Part shown: positions 50,488 through 60,745 of the stretch, piece after piece | Numbering within the stretch: the first letter of the stretch is position 1 | How the letters are laid out: every line of letters begins with the position of its first letter | Assembly: GCF_027694345.1 (NCBI RefSeq) | Contig: NZ_JAQEVU010000005.1 | Coordinates: forward strand, 62,001-126,000 | Length of the DNA: 64,000 nt | Direction: 5' to 3' | DNA from: Varibaculum timonense_A | Lineage (GTDB): Bacteria; Actinomycetota; Actinomycetes; Actinomycetales; Actinomycetaceae | Program-made: the position numbers and the translations under genes | Notes under the pieces: generated by a model | Database searches by the model: none | What the model saw: the letters and a program-made list of their open reading frames with translations, nothing else | What the model was told of the DNA's origin: nothing

Positions 50488-51927
50488 TTAGTTAATCGAA
50501 TTTAAAGCTTCCTCAATTTGCTTTTGTAATTCACCGTAAGGTGGCTCTTTACCTTGGAAGTAGGTGGGATGAGTAACCTCTCTCACCTTCTGACTAAGGC
50601 TCTGCCATGCTTTAAGGATTTCTATATCTCGAGTTTCAGTAGATAAGAATGATTCTTCCAGAGCTTGATCTACACCTTCAGCATTGACAATTTGGTTGTA
50701 ATTGTAAGTGTTACCACTGTGGTAACAGATAATTTCAGTGAGCTCTTCAATGTCTTTAACGGTTAGTGAATAAGCAACATTCGTTAATAAGGCAGCTGCT
50801 TTGGTCGCCTCTAGCCAGCTGTCTACAAAACGAAGATTATTGAATATTGCAGTCTTAAATTTTGCTTTGTTGTAAGCACGTCTTATTGCAGTTGAAAGGT
50901 ATTCCCCACGGAGACTATTTAGGAGTTCAAGGTATTTTGTGTCAATTTGTTCATTTCCGGAGTCAATAGGATGGCCATCGAAAAAATCCATTTCTGCGAG
51001 TCGTCCAGATAACTCTGAATCTGACGTACCGTGCATGAGTGAGTAAATTTTCGCATGGATGCTATCTGAGAGATTCTCCCACATTTCTGGATAATCGCCA
51101 GCTAAGCTAATGAGACGGCAGAGATAGTCGCTGTTTACTTTTCCGTTGTCCTCCGCCCGGTCAGTGGCGTCCTTTAACACAGAGAAGAAAAGAGAATAAT
51201 CAATTTCTTTAATCATCCTGCTCGCATCTCTAAAACGGAAAAAGATAGTGTCTTCCTGAACCTGAACGTCTGGTATCGATGAAATATCTGGGGGAGTTAG
51301 AGTACTCTTAATGAAAAGCTGTGTTAGTCTTGTTCGTCCAGTTTCTGTAAGGCGATTAAAATATTGCGTTTTAAGGTATTCCTTTACGCTTTTCTTTTGT
51401 GGCCAAGTCAAAGAGCAAATCTCATTTGAGAGTATTGCGGTCATTTTCTTTGATTTTTCTAGTGGGTGGCGAGTGAATAATTGAACATATGCAAAATCTA
51501 GGTGAGCGTAAACCTCAGGGCGTGAAGGGGTGAATTGCGTATTCAAGCTACCTTTGGGATGAGGATGAGCGCACCGATTTCGATCTTCATAGAGCCTTGT
51601 TAGGGCAATTTTCTCATCAGGATCGATAATTTCGAACTCCAGCGCTTTTTTAAGAATGTCATGTTCAATTTGCTACATCTTTTTCCAGCTGCCACTATCT
51701 CCCATCTTAGTTGCTGCTTCTTCGTAACTCTTTATGTAAGAACGGGCGTTATTGTTTGAATCAGCCATCAAGGTGATTCTTTCCAGGATGTCGAAGAATA
51801 CTGCCACCCAAAGGGATAGCACCGCGGCTCTTTTTGCTCCAGCGTTCAAGGCATTAACTGACTCTTCAAAAAGTAATCGCGTATTAGGGATGATGATTTT
51901 ATTGCTATTGAAGTCTAGTCGCAGCAT
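50488..51927 (-). pseudogene. HEPN-domain-like protein gene with an in-frame TAG
   Basis: One continuous frame from ATG 51927 to the stop at 50488 (480 codons) is broken only by a TAG at 51673-51675. Upstream of it: LLFEESVNALNAGAKRAAVL, SLWVAVFFDILERITLMADS. Downstream, without a new good start: DPDEKIALTRLYEDRNRCAH, whose RNRCAH is an R-x4-H HEPN ribonuclease motif, then PSRPEVYAHLDFAYVQLFTRH and a long helical C-terminal region of about 300 residues. The family resembles HEPN proteins of defence or abortive-infection loci. The TAG may be a disabling mutation, a sequencing error, or read through. Confidence 0.65.
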
Positions 51928-52121
51928 TTACCTTGTCCTCTCTGTAACCTTACAGGTTGGTTATTTATGATTATTAGGTATGGTATCTGAGCTCCGAAGG
52001 AGGACGCGTATCCAGGCGAATAATCAGCGATTCGCGCATGTTCTGGAGGACTAAATCTCCAAGGTGAAGAAGTAAAATATACCCAAAGTATCTTGTCTCG
52101 TCCCCTAAACGTGCGTACTGT

Positions 52122-52220
52122 ACCCAACAATGCTGGAAAGTCCCAGACATAGCCCGCCTAACAGGACACAGCGAAGGCGTTATCTATAACTGGCAAAATG
52201 GCAAAACCAAACCCCTATGA
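52122..52220 (+). pseudogene. HTH protein fragment, copy 2
   Basis: Reads TQQCWKVPDIARLTGHSEGV and IYNWQNGKTKPL then TGA; about 85 % identical in DNA to 49546-49644. Neither start nor end of the gene is present. It marks the right end of the lipoprotein-HEPN segment. Confidence 0.7.
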
Positions 52221-52507
52221 ACCGTCTTATAGAATAGTGCGTCATTGGAGAGGGACTTCGGTTAGTTTAGCGCGTAAATATGTATGAGTGAGCAGATTAG
52301 TCACAAGGTGTCCATCGCGAGATGGTAAATCGGCTGTGTAAAAAGTTTAACGACGTCTCAAAGTTAGAAAAAGAATGATTATGGACAGGCTTCAGTACAA
52401 ACTGTAACATCTGGCTTGAATCGTGCGGTATTAATATCCTAGGTATTAACTCGGAAAAGCTCTGGGGATTAGCTATGATTTTCCCGGGTTGGGAAAAATA
52501 AACTCTA
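52221..52507. other. Intergenic region between island and polysaccharide locus
   Basis: About 290 bp with no gene that can be supported. No copy of the tRNA-Ala 3' end was found, so the right attachment site of the island is not placed. Confidence 0.4.
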
Positions 52508-54040
52508 TCAGGCTTTTCTTTTGAGCATTACATAAATAGCCTTGAGCATTTTCCAAAACTCTTTAAACTCCGATGTCCAACAGGTGGCACCAAAAAACAT
52601 TATTATACTGAGAGCAAAGGAAGCTATCCCTCTTAATAAAAGAGAAGTTAAAGTGGTGTTGCCAATGGGATACAAAAGGAACCAGACCAGCAATGCGCCA
52701 CCTATAGTAGCTATTGAGTATGCGGTAATTTTCAAAAAGTAGCCACGAGATGACACTTTAAATCCATGTTTATAGAGCATATAAGCTTCAATAGCTCCGG
52801 AAACAAAGAAGCTGGTAAAGCAATTCGCAATTAGTATCCCAATAATCCCAAATAGTTGCGCAGCTATAATACTTAAACCGATTAATACGATAGTCTCGAT
52901 AATCGCTTTCCAGCGAGTGAACCAATATAGTCCATAAGCGCTAGTAAAAGTTAATGCAGCGGTACGTATGGCTTTCAAATAAAAGAGGCAGACAATCGCT
53001 AGCTCGATTGATACTGGAAAAACATATTGTTCCCCGAAAAAGATATGCATAGCGTTGGTGAAAATAGCTAATAGAGGAATCGATACCAATGCTGCTAAAC
53101 AGGCATTAACATAAAAAGTTAGATTGAAAACCCGCAGCTGCTTTTCTTGAGTCTCTTCAACCCCCAGATTACCTATAGACGCAACAGTGGCATCAAATAC
53201 TCTGGAAATCAGGCGCTGTAAAGCGTTGGTGATTAGTAAATAATTTGCGTAAAGAGCAACGGTATGCAGACCAATAAAAACTGAAAGAATTACGTTGGTT
53301 GCCGGAGTTGAAGCTATACCAGCGATTTTATGAAGAACCAACGCAAAAGTATTTTTCTTTATTTTTGACAGTGTATCCGGGTCAATTTTCTGTACCGGCA
53401 TTTTGCTCTTTAGGAATGGGTAACGACGATCGGTAACTATCGAAACTACGAAGTTTTGCAAGAAGGTACATACAACCATGCAAACTAAAAACCCAAAATA
53501 GGAACCTGTCGTTAAAAGTACGATGATTTGGCCGAGGGTCATGATTAGAGTGAATACATAGCGCCAAATATCCACGAGATATTGCTTTTGATCTGCTCCA
53601 ATCAAAGTGCCCTTATAGGAGTAGAGATAAGAGACAGCGGTGTTGGCGACAAACAATAGGAAATAAAGGCGCAGGTGTTTGATATCGGGTATTTCTTTTA
53701 TAAACCACTCTAGTTTTAGAGAGAAGAAAATCCCTAGAGTCGCTACTATGGCTGCAATCGTCCAGTAGGCGCGGCGATAAAGTTGCATCAATGCACGAAT
53801 CTTTTCGCGATTATTTTTCGCTAAAGGTTCGTAGAGTGAGTAGATTATCGCTGATCCGATTCCCAACTCGGCCAGGGAGAGCATTACCAGCAACGAGGAA
53901 AACAAACCCTCAATTCCTAAATAGTCCTGACTCAGGGTGCGCACAAATACCATGCGTGTTGCAAAGTTGCAGGCAATTGAAAATACCTGCCCAAGAATTC
54001 CAACCGCTGCGTTTTGGGCGCTTCTTTTAAGCCGAGTCAT
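52508..54040 (-). CDS. Polysaccharide flippase (Wzx/MOP family)
   Basis: 510 residues with about 12-14 membrane helices. The N-terminal KRSAQNAAVGILGQVFSIAC and FVRTLSQDYLGIEGLFSSLL are typical of oligosaccharide-lipid flippases, which turn undecaprenyl-linked repeat units to the outer face of the membrane. It is the most downstream gene of a long minus-strand cluster. Low GC and rare-codon use mark the cluster as laterally acquired. Confidence 0.88.
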   Translation of the reverse strand: MTRLKRSAQNAAVGILGQVFSIACNFATRMVFVRTLSQDYLGIEGLFSSLLVMLSLAELGIGSAIIYSLYEPLAKNNREKIRALMQLYRRAYWTIAAIVATLGIFFSLKLEWFIKEIPDIKHLRLYFLLFVANTAVSYLYSYKGTLIGADQKQYLVDIWRYVFTLIMTLGQIIVLLTTGSYFGFLVCMVVCTFLQNFVVSIVTDRRYPFLKSKMPVQKIDPDTLSKIKKNTFALVLHKIAGIASTPATNVILSVFIGLHTVALYANYLLITNALQRLISRVFDATVASIGNLGVEETQEKQLRVFNLTFYVNACLAALVSIPLLAIFTNAMHIFFGEQYVFPVSIELAIVCLFYLKAIRTAALTFTSAYGLYWFTRWKAIIETIVLIGLSIIAAQLFGIIGILIANCFTSFFVSGAIEAYMLYKHGFKVSSRGYFLKITAYSIATIGGALLVWFLLYPIGNTTLTSLLLRGIASFALSIIMFFGATCWTSEFKEFWKMLKAIYVMLKRKA

Positions 54041-54069
54041 GCTCGCTCGCCGTTCCTGGTATCCGAGCC

Positions 54070-55110
54070 TTACCGGGCTAGGGCGGCTGAAATGTTGTCT
54101 TTATTTATATTTGATAGCAGTGTGCGGGTATCCCGAAGTTCTTGGGGTTTAGCTGCACCTGCTCTAGTTGCTAAGAGAATTGAATCCTGGGGTGCGACCT
54201 TTAAAACCCACTTGGGGTTGGATAGTAAATCGTCAATTAGCTTTACGGTCACCATTGTGTTGTCTGCAATCTCAGTGATTGTTTCATAGACCTCAGCGCT
54301 GGGGGCATTTGCTCCTAAACCAGCTACCCAAATGGTCTTGGTTGAATCCTCTTTTACTGACGATGCCAGTGATACCCCTAGGATAGAAACCTGCTGATTT
54401 CTCTTGACCTTACTCTTGTTAGGCCAAGAAACCAGGGAACCGCGAATCCCTAAGATGTCTACAAAATCGCGTCTAGTGCGTAATCGGGGATTAATGAACT
54501 CAATAAACATACCGACAATCAAACCGGCGCACAGTCCGAGAATAGCAAATAGGATAATACGCGAGATTGATAATCCTGACTTGTTTTCAGTAAGAACAGT
54601 TTCTGTGGGGGCAGTGGCCTGTTGATAGATATTCACTGACACCCCAGGGAATAATCCGGCGAGATCATTTTTTGTTTCCTCTAGAGCCCAATCGGTTGCT
54701 TCTTTTACTAGTTTTTGATTATCGCCAGTAACGTTGATGCTGAGGATAGGGACATTTACTGGTGTGCGGTAAAAAGAGTCAAGGTATGGAGGGGAACTAA
54801 AGGAAAGGCTTTCGGCATTAGTACCAAAGTGGGTAACTGCTCTTTTTGAAAGGTCTTGTTCGATAATTCCTTTTCCTGCCTTAATTACAAAACTGGAATA
54901 GTCGGTTGCATCATTGGATTCATTGTCTGAGGTTGTAACTTTAGTGGGAATCCCGAGGGCGGCGGACGAAGAGTAACTGCGGGAGAAAGAAGTGGCGGAG
55001 CCTCCGCTGGTAAATACCGGGACAGCTGTGAATAACAGGGCAAAAACAATACTTAGCCACCAATACTTTTGTATGGCTCCTTTGGCAGAAGAAATAACTG
55101 CGTTAGGCAT
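54070..55110 (-). CDS. Wzz-like chain-length/export regulator
   Basis: 346 residues: TM1 at about 16-34 (WWLSIVFALLFTAVPVF), a large extracytoplasmic domain, TM2 at about 183-205 (IILFAILGLCAGLIVGMFIE) followed by a cytoplasmic region with INPRLRTRRDFVDILG, the usual start of the kinase-adjacent part. The C-terminal part looks like a shortened tyrosine-kinase domain without a Walker A motif, so it is probably a regulator or kinase adaptor. Overlaps the Wzy gene by 8 nt. Confidence 0.72.
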   Translation of the reverse strand: MPNAVISSAKGAIQKYWWLSIVFALLFTAVPVFTSGGSATSFSRSYSSSAALGIPTKVTTSDNESNDATDYSSFVIKAGKGIIEQDLSKRAVTHFGTNAESLSFSSPPYLDSFYRTPVNVPILSINVTGDNQKLVKEATDWALEETKNDLAGLFPGVSVNIYQQATAPTETVLTENKSGLSISRIILFAILGLCAGLIVGMFIEFINPRLRTRRDFVDILGIRGSLVSWPNKSKVKRNQQVSILGVSLASSVKEDSTKTIWVAGLGANAPSAEVYETITEIADNTMVTVKLIDDLLSNPKWVLKVAPQDSILLATRAGAAKPQELRDTRTLLSNINKDNISAALAR

Positions 55111-56797
55111 AGAGGTCTCCTTGTGGTTTCTTAGCTGCGAGTAATTCTAGTGGTTTCGAGGAAAGCAGAGCAAGGTTTAGTGGGTGCGGCTTGGGGTTAT
55201 TTTGAGGTGAAGTGCTCAGCTTTTCCCCTCGAGTCGAGTAATTAAGGCTAGAAGTCAGATAGGGGCGGCGTGAAGATAAAACCTCAGCGAGCAGATAAAC
55301 GATAGCTACTAGCAGCCAGAACTGTATCGAAACGATGAAGGTTAGCCATCCCAAGGCAGAGTCACGTGGTATCCAGAAAATAGATTCCAAAGAGCACAAT
55401 GCCACTAATCCGCTGATTCCTCCCCGGTCAAACATTCGGGGCATAGCTGCCAAAACAACTCCAAGTATTAGTGATCCGCAGATAACGCCGAGCCAGCTAT
55501 AATCTACAAACAGTTCCAGTAAATAGGAAGAACCGTAGCCCTCGCCTCCTAGATAGTTCTGGTGTTGAAAAAAACTGAGCGCATGAGCAAAAGAATGAGA
55601 CTCGGTGGCCATCGTCTGGCTGTTATTTCCGGGTAGGGAGGGTAAGCCGGAGAGTAGTCGCCCGTAGGAGTCACGGGTTAGAAAATCAATGAAGGGTCCG
55701 AAGGTGTAGTTGTTTTCAAAGGAAGCTGTCTTATATGCAGCGTAGTAACCATGGGAAAGTACCTCAAAGGAAACTCCCTGTTTGTCAAAAAAATCAACAA
55801 TACTCTCAAGAAAATTTGCGGTTAAATTTACTTTTTGAGAACGAATGTAGTTAATAGAATTCAGTATGACGATAGCAACGGGAATACCGAAAATTAGTCC
55901 TCTTTTTTCAAAACGTCCTATCCAGGTATCTTTACTGTCGTGACGAGCTCGTAAAAAGAAGTAAAGCGTCGCAAAAAGAACTGAAAACATAAATCTGCCA
56001 CGCAAGCCCACAAGAAGGGTGGGAATGTTTAGCAGTATATTTGAGCTTAGCGCTACATAGGCGTGTCGTTTACGCGGCATGGTGAGTAGATAAATGCAGA
56101 GCGCATAGTCAGTGAAGGTCGCTAAAGTGCGCACTGGTAAAGGGGCACTTTCTTTAAAGTACAGAAAATAATCAGTGTACGATTTATCTACGATGAAAGA
56201 GAGTTTTTCGTAACCAAGATAGGCGGAGGCTAACCAGCAGATTATAAAAATAGTCAGGGAAACTGCGGCCAGGGCGTGTAAGTTTAGATTCACATCCCGG
56301 TATTTTTCTAGCCATTCAACTCGGTTACCGGAAAGGAAGCGGTTTCGAATAAAAGCGAATCGAGAAATAGTTTCGCTTCGTGGTTGTCTGGTAAACAGAG
56401 CAAATAGAATTGCTCCCACCCCTAATGAAATTAGCGCTAGGAATAATATCCATAGAGAAAACTCAACTGCGGGGACACCGCCAATCCACCACTTTTTCCC
56501 TTGTAAAATACGCACAAAGGGGCGACCTAAAAGGAATAAGAAAAACGCAAGTAGAAAGAAAATAGTAACTATTTGTTCTCGCCAACGTGCGCAGCAGTAA
56601 ACAATCAGGGCTGCCCAAATAGCCCAAATAGTCTTAAAGGAATTTTCCCAATCGACTCTTCCCCAGGTAAAAATAAAAGTAATAGCCGCAATAAAAGCTA
56701 CGAATAATGCAGCAACGGCAATAATAGAGCGAACCGAGAAGAAGGTGGGAATAGAAATTCTGGTTGTACTATTAGATATTCGTGCCTGATTTGCCAT
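55103..56797 (-). CDS. O-antigen/polysaccharide polymerase (Wzy-like)
   Basis: 564 residues, about 12 membrane helices with a large periplasmic-type loop in the C-terminal half (residues about 375-430, containing FLTRDSYGRLLSGLPSLPG and QNYLGGEGYGSSYLLELF). Such proteins join repeat units on the outer membrane face. ATG 56797 overlaps the LicD stop by one base (TAATG). Assigned by topology, loop features and context; sequence alone is weak in this family. Confidence 0.75.
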   Translation of the reverse strand: MANQARISNSTTRISIPTFFSVRSIIAVAALFVAFIAAITFIFTWGRVDWENSFKTIWAIWAALIVYCCARWREQIVTIFFLLAFFLFLLGRPFVRILQGKKWWIGGVPAVEFSLWILFLALISLGVGAILFALFTRQPRSETISRFAFIRNRFLSGNRVEWLEKYRDVNLNLHALAAVSLTIFIICWLASAYLGYEKLSFIVDKSYTDYFLYFKESAPLPVRTLATFTDYALCIYLLTMPRKRHAYVALSSNILLNIPTLLVGLRGRFMFSVLFATLYFFLRARHDSKDTWIGRFEKRGLIFGIPVAIVILNSINYIRSQKVNLTANFLESIVDFFDKQGVSFEVLSHGYYAAYKTASFENNYTFGPFIDFLTRDSYGRLLSGLPSLPGNNSQTMATESHSFAHALSFFQHQNYLGGEGYGSSYLLELFVDYSWLGVICGSLILGVVLAAMPRMFDRGGISGLVALCSLESIFWIPRDSALGWLTFIVSIQFWLLVAIVYLLAEVLSSRRPYLTSSLNYSTRGEKLSTSPQNNPKPHPLNLALLSSKPLELLAAKKPQGDLYA

Positions 56798-57636
56798 TAT
56801 CGCCACCGCGCATTTAGCTCATGACTTTGTCTGTCGTTTGGTGGAGGGGGAGTCATATAATCGTCGCCATATTCGACCCGTAGGAACTCGTCGTATCGAC
56901 GGGGAATCGGGTACATGGCTTCTCCAAATTTTACATAAATAGTTTCTTTAAAAATAGATTTACGATGATTCCGGAACAAATTATCAGATGCGAAAACCGT
57001 GGTCGCCTTGTCGAATGAATTGAACCATTTGCTAAGGAGTTTTGAGGATGCTATTCCGAAACGTTGGTATCCGATTAATTTTGCTAGCGGTGTCAAGAGA
57101 GGGCGTGCTATTTTACCTTTCCAGGTGTGTTTTGGGCGATTTGATATCGTGGAAATCTGCATACAGACCAGAAGTAAGTAGACTATGCTCTTTTCAAGCG
57201 AATTTAAGAACCGGGAGTTTTTTTCCCCGTATAGGGGAAAAATATCAATCCAAACTCCCATATTGTTCACTTTGGCCGTGGATAAAGCTTCAGAGGTAAC
57301 TGTGCGGGTGTCCACGACTTTCCCAAAAACTGTATAGGAATTGCAGTCAGTTTCGGGGCAGAGCAGTTCCCGGTTTTTGCCAATGGGAGAGGTGACCTTG
57401 TTGGCTTTGTAATATGCGAGCATTTTGTAATAGTCATTTGCGGGCATCCAAATGTCGATGTCATCATCCCAGGGAATCATGTCGCCATGGCGCACCGCTC
57501 CCAATAGCGACCCATAGGCAATCCAATAGCGCCAGTTGTGAGCTTTGCAGAAAGAAGCAAAGTCTGCGAGAATCTCAAACTCCAAATCCTTGACTTCCTG
57601 AGGGCTCAAAGCCTCGCCTGGTTTAGGGACTAACAT
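56797..57636 (-). CDS. LicD-family phosphotransferase 2
   Basis: 279 residues. Core NTP-transferase-fold motifs: FCKAHNWRYWIAYGSLLGAV, RHGDMIPWDDDIDIWMP (metal-binding Asp residues), VWIDIFPLYG. LicD enzymes transfer phosphocholine or other phospho-alditols onto glycans, and the eukaryotic relatives fukutin and FKRP use CDP-ribitol. Together with TarI/TarJ in this cluster, a ribitol-phosphate transferase is likely. Paralogue of the next gene upstream (57663), with one base overlapping wzy. Confidence 0.85.
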   Translation of the reverse strand: MLVPKPGEALSPQEVKDLEFEILADFASFCKAHNWRYWIAYGSLLGAVRHGDMIPWDDDIDIWMPANDYYKMLAYYKANKVTSPIGKNRELLCPETDCNSYTVFGKVVDTRTVTSEALSTAKVNNMGVWIDIFPLYGEKNSRFLNSLEKSIVYLLLVCMQISTISNRPKHTWKGKIARPLLTPLAKLIGYQRFGIASSKLLSKWFNSFDKATTVFASDNLFRNHRKSIFKETIYVKFGEAMYPIPRRYDEFLRVEYGDDYMTPPPPNDRQSHELNARWR

Positions 57637-57662
57637 TTCAAGCTACTTTCTGTCCGGCAGTC

Positions 57663-58511
57663 TTATTTCAGCAGCCAGGCTTTCATCGGGTGATAGACAC
57701 GTTCTTCGACCGGGGGAATCGTTCTGTAGTCTCCGTACATCATTGTGAGCATAGTATCGTAGTTCGCGGGGGCAGGGTATTTGCGATTCCCCAAAACCAG
57801 AGGGATGGATTTTTGGAACAGCGCAATCGGGAATTCCCGTTCAGGGCGTGCGCTACAAAAGACACTTCGGGCTTTTTTAGTGGTAGGAAAGCAGAATTTT
57901 AACCATAGTTCTAGGGATTTAGCGAATGCCGCATACCCAATCCGCTTAGCGAATCTCCCGAAAATCGAGGCAACTAGCTGACCACGTTTCCCAATTCCGG
58001 GAAGTCTCTTCCAACAGGCAATTCGCATTAGTAAATAAAGGAAGTCAGAAACGGTAGTTGCGCCTTTTTGTATGAATTTCTGTTTATGAACTCCGTACAG
58101 AGGGAATATATCGACCCATAGTCCATTAAGACTGGGAATCGAATCGATATCTAAAATCTCTTCTTCTACCAGAGTATGGGTATCTATTACTTTTCCCCAA
58201 CTAACGGGGCAGCGCGAGTCGATTGCGGAGCAAACAAAGCGGTATCGGTCATCAATAAAGCCGTTAGTTTCTTTTAGTAGCTCGATAAGTTGAAAATAAT
58301 CATCCGCTAACATCACCACATCGATGTCGTCATCCCAGGGGATTAAATCTTTATGCCTTACTGCTCCCAGCAGACTTCCGTAGGCAAGCCACATTCGGAT
58401 TTTATGTTTCCGGCAGTACTGCCAAAGTACCTGAAGAGTTTCTTTCTCGTGCGCCTTTATTTCTTCAAGTGATAATAGGCGCTCGGTGCTGTCACCAGAA
58501 TCAAAACTCAT
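57663..58511 (-). CDS. LicD-family phosphotransferase 1
   Basis: 282 residues: YCRKHKIRMWLAYGSLLGAV, RHKDLIPWDDDIDVVMLADD and GLWVDIFPLYGVHKQ. Same family as 56797 with clearly different C-terminal halves, so they probably work at different positions on the glycan. Predicted cytoplasmic enzyme using a CDP-linked alditol or choline donor. It has its own space upstream (about 100 bp) before the glycosyltransferase. Confidence 0.85.
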   Translation of the reverse strand: MSFDSGDSTERLLSLEEIKAHEKETLQVLWQYCRKHKIRMWLAYGSLLGAVRHKDLIPWDDDIDVVMLADDYFQLIELLKETNGFIDDRYRFVCSAIDSRCPVSWGKVIDTHTLVEEEILDIDSIPSLNGLWVDIFPLYGVHKQKFIQKGATTVSDFLYLLMRIACWKRLPGIGKRGQLVASIFGRFAKRIGYAAFAKSLELWLKFCFPTTKKARSVFCSARPEREFPIALFQKSIPLVLGNRKYPAPANYDTMLTMMYGDYRTIPPVEERVYHPMKAWLLK

Positions 58512-58612
58512 TTCTACTCCGTTTTGCCCTACTTATATTAGAAACCATGGGAATGTATCTGTTAATAATACAAAACTAGCAGATAATAGGTTCTCCAGAT
58601 TTAGGAAGATAT

Positions 58613-59740
58613 TTACCCGGCCAGTTCAGATAAAAATCTTCTCCAGAGAGGAGCGATTTTCTGCATAGAAAATTTTTCCTTAACTAATCTCTGCCGCTTC
58701 GAAAACTCCTCTCGTAACTCTTGGCTAGCCATTAAATGCTGAAGGTTGCGCGCATAAAGGTGAGTATCAAAAGGTTTTACCAAGAAACCGTCCTGACCAT
58801 CAGCAATGATTTCATTAGGACCGGTAACTACGTCAAAAGAGACGCAAGGTAAGGAAAAAGCGGTAGCTTCTAGGAGGAACATCGGCATTCCCTCCATATC
58901 CGAAGTGAGAGTTCCGATTGAATATTTCGGGAATTCTTCATAGAGATGCGCGGTTTTTCCCCGTAAAAATACCTGGTTTTCCAGGCCGTACTCACGAATT
59001 TTCTTTTCCAAAGCTTCGCGTTCCGCACCGTCACCAAAGATATCCCATTGCCAATCAGGGAAATTGGGGAAAATTTCTTTTGCAATCTCGGGAATCCGCA
59101 AGGGACCTTTCTCTGCTGAAAGCCTGCCTGCCCAAATAATTCTTTTTGCGCTGATATCTGCCTGCACGTCCTCGGGGTTAATCTCAGGATCAATCCAGTT
59201 TGTTATAACCGCTAACTTCCGCCGCGGCATTTTAAGAAACTTTTGATAATCCGCGGCGCTGCGCTTAGTAAGCACCACAGTCCGATCACACAGGCGGGCA
59301 GAAATCTTACGAATGGTAGTGATATCTTTTTGGCTTAGCTGCGCTGCCAGTGCCCCATGGTCATGAAACACAAACTTGCAGCGATTTCTGCCGCCAAATA
59401 AGCGGCTCCATAAAACCACCGGGGCGGCGATAATTCCCATATCAGTGGTTTGCAGGAGGCAAACGTCAATCTGGTTTTGTTTCAGATACTTTCGCAGGGG
59501 ATTAAAAGATTGCACGATGGTTTTTCGAAGTCGCGGCATCGTGCCTTTGCCTAAATAGGAAACTGTAACCCTGGGGTCAATGGGGATAGAGGGGCCGCGT
59601 TTTTCCGGATAGCCATAGAGATTAACAATGTGAACCTCAAAGTCAGCGCATAAGGCATTAGCTACCAGTCCGATTACCCTTTGTGCGCCTCCGACATTAC
59701 CGATATCCCATATCGCAAAGGCGATTCTAGGCTTCCCCAA
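58613..59740 (-). CDS. Glycosyltransferase family 4
   Basis: 375 residues of GT-B fold: FAIWDIGNVGGAQRVIGLVA at the N-terminus, RIIWAGRLSAEKGPLRIPEIA, FLRGKTAHLYEEFPKYSIGT, DMEGMPMFLLEATAFSLPC (E-x7-E type). The start is TTG 59740: AAAGGAG ends 8 nt upstream and LGKPRIAF follows; an ATG 54 nt earlier lies inside the neighbouring gene. Acts on lipid-linked repeat unit; the sugar is unknown. Confidence 0.88.
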   Translation of the reverse strand: MGKPRIAFAIWDIGNVGGAQRVIGLVANALCADFEVHIVNLYGYPEKRGPSIPIDPRVTVSYLGKGTMPRLRKTIVQSFNPLRKYLKQNQIDVCLLQTTDMGIIAAPVVLWSRLFGGRNRCKFVFHDHGALAAQLSQKDITTIRKISARLCDRTVVLTKRSAADYQKFLKMPRRKLAVITNWIDPEINPEDVQADISAKRIIWAGRLSAEKGPLRIPEIAKEIFPNFPDWQWDIFGDGAEREALEKKIREYGLENQVFLRGKTAHLYEEFPKYSIGTLTSDMEGMPMFLLEATAFSLPCVSFDVVTGPNEIIADGQDGFLVKPFDTHLYARNLQHLMASQELREEFSKRQRLVKEKFSMQKIAPLWRRFLSELAG

Positions 59741-60740
59741 GAGTGGTTCTCCTTTGTTTAGCCTGGACGAGTAGTTTATAAAGTGGCCAGCCAAAAAAGA
59801 GTGCTAGTGCCGCTATCTTGCGAGTGTAGTGAAAACCGGACATTTTTATAACTGCCCAGGTGTGCGCCCGTAAGTCCTTTATAAGCTGAGCTCTGATAGT
59901 GTTTTCGGCTGGCGAATGAACCTGTAACAAACGGTCAAGTACCACAAAGCGGGCAGAAATCCAGCGAAAAGTTGCAGCCTCTTTCACCTGAGGATAGGAC
60001 TGCGCACAAATACGGTGAGCCAAATCCGCCGCTTTTATTAGATCCAGGGAGCTGAAGCTGAAGGGCTGGGTCGTAATCGAGCTTTCTCGATGTACATATA
60101 CATACAGAGGTTCAAGGTTTACTGAAACCTCTCTGAAATGTCCTAAACCGTCAATCGTGAAAAAAGAATCCTCATAATAACGCCCTACCCGGAAGCGTAG
60201 CTTATCGAGGGCGGAACGCCGGTAAAGCCGATTACATACGGATCCCGGAGCGCGCCCTAATAAAGTAAGTTTAAAGAATTCTTCGTAGCTCAATGTCTCG
60301 CGTAGGGGACTGGTATTTACCCGGTCTTGGCTGCCGTAACGGTCTACTATCCCCACCACGGCTATCTCAATCGTAGCCTTGTTGAACTGTTGCAAAAGTG
60401 CAGCAATAAAATCTGGTAATACCAAATCATCGGAATCAATAAACGAAATGAATTCCCCAGCGGCTCGGGAGATTCCAATATTACGCGCAGCCGAAAGACC
60501 GGCATTTTTTTGGTGAACTACACGGACACGGGAATCTTCCTCAGCTAGCAAATCGCATAGTTCTCCAGAGTCATCCGTAGATCCATCGTCTACTAGAATA
60601 GCTTCCCAATTTTCATAGGACTGCGCCTGAATCGACGCTACACAACGCCGGAGATGGTTACCGGTGTTATAAACAGGTAGAATCAGGCTTACCAGGGGCT
60701 GCTCAGTGATAGCAGCATGGAGGGGGTTAGCATTTGCCAT
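59727..60740 (-). CDS. Glycosyltransferase family 2
   Basis: 337 residues with LVSLILPVYNTGNHLRRCVA, AILVDDGSTDDSGELCD and FISFIDSDDLVLP (DXD), the GT-A inverting core, and a helical C-terminus that may contact the membrane. Its stop overlaps the next gene start by 14 nt. Confidence 0.92.
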   Translation of the reverse strand: MANANPLHAAITEQPLVSLILPVYNTGNHLRRCVASIQAQSYENWEAILVDDGSTDDSGELCDLLAEEDSRVRVVHQKNAGLSAARNIGISRAAGEFISFIDSDDLVLPDFIAALLQQFNKATIEIAVVGIVDRYGSQDRVNTSPLRETLSYEEFFKLTLLGRAPGSVCNRLYRRSALDKLRFRVGRYYEDSFFTIDGLGHFREVSVNLEPLYVYVHRESSITTQPFSFSSLDLIKAADLAHRICAQSYPQVKEAATFRWISARFVVLDRLLQVHSPAENTIRAQLIKDLRAHTWAVIKMSGFHYTRKIAALALFFGWPLYKLLVQAKQRRTTLGEA

Positions 60741-60745
60741 AACGA

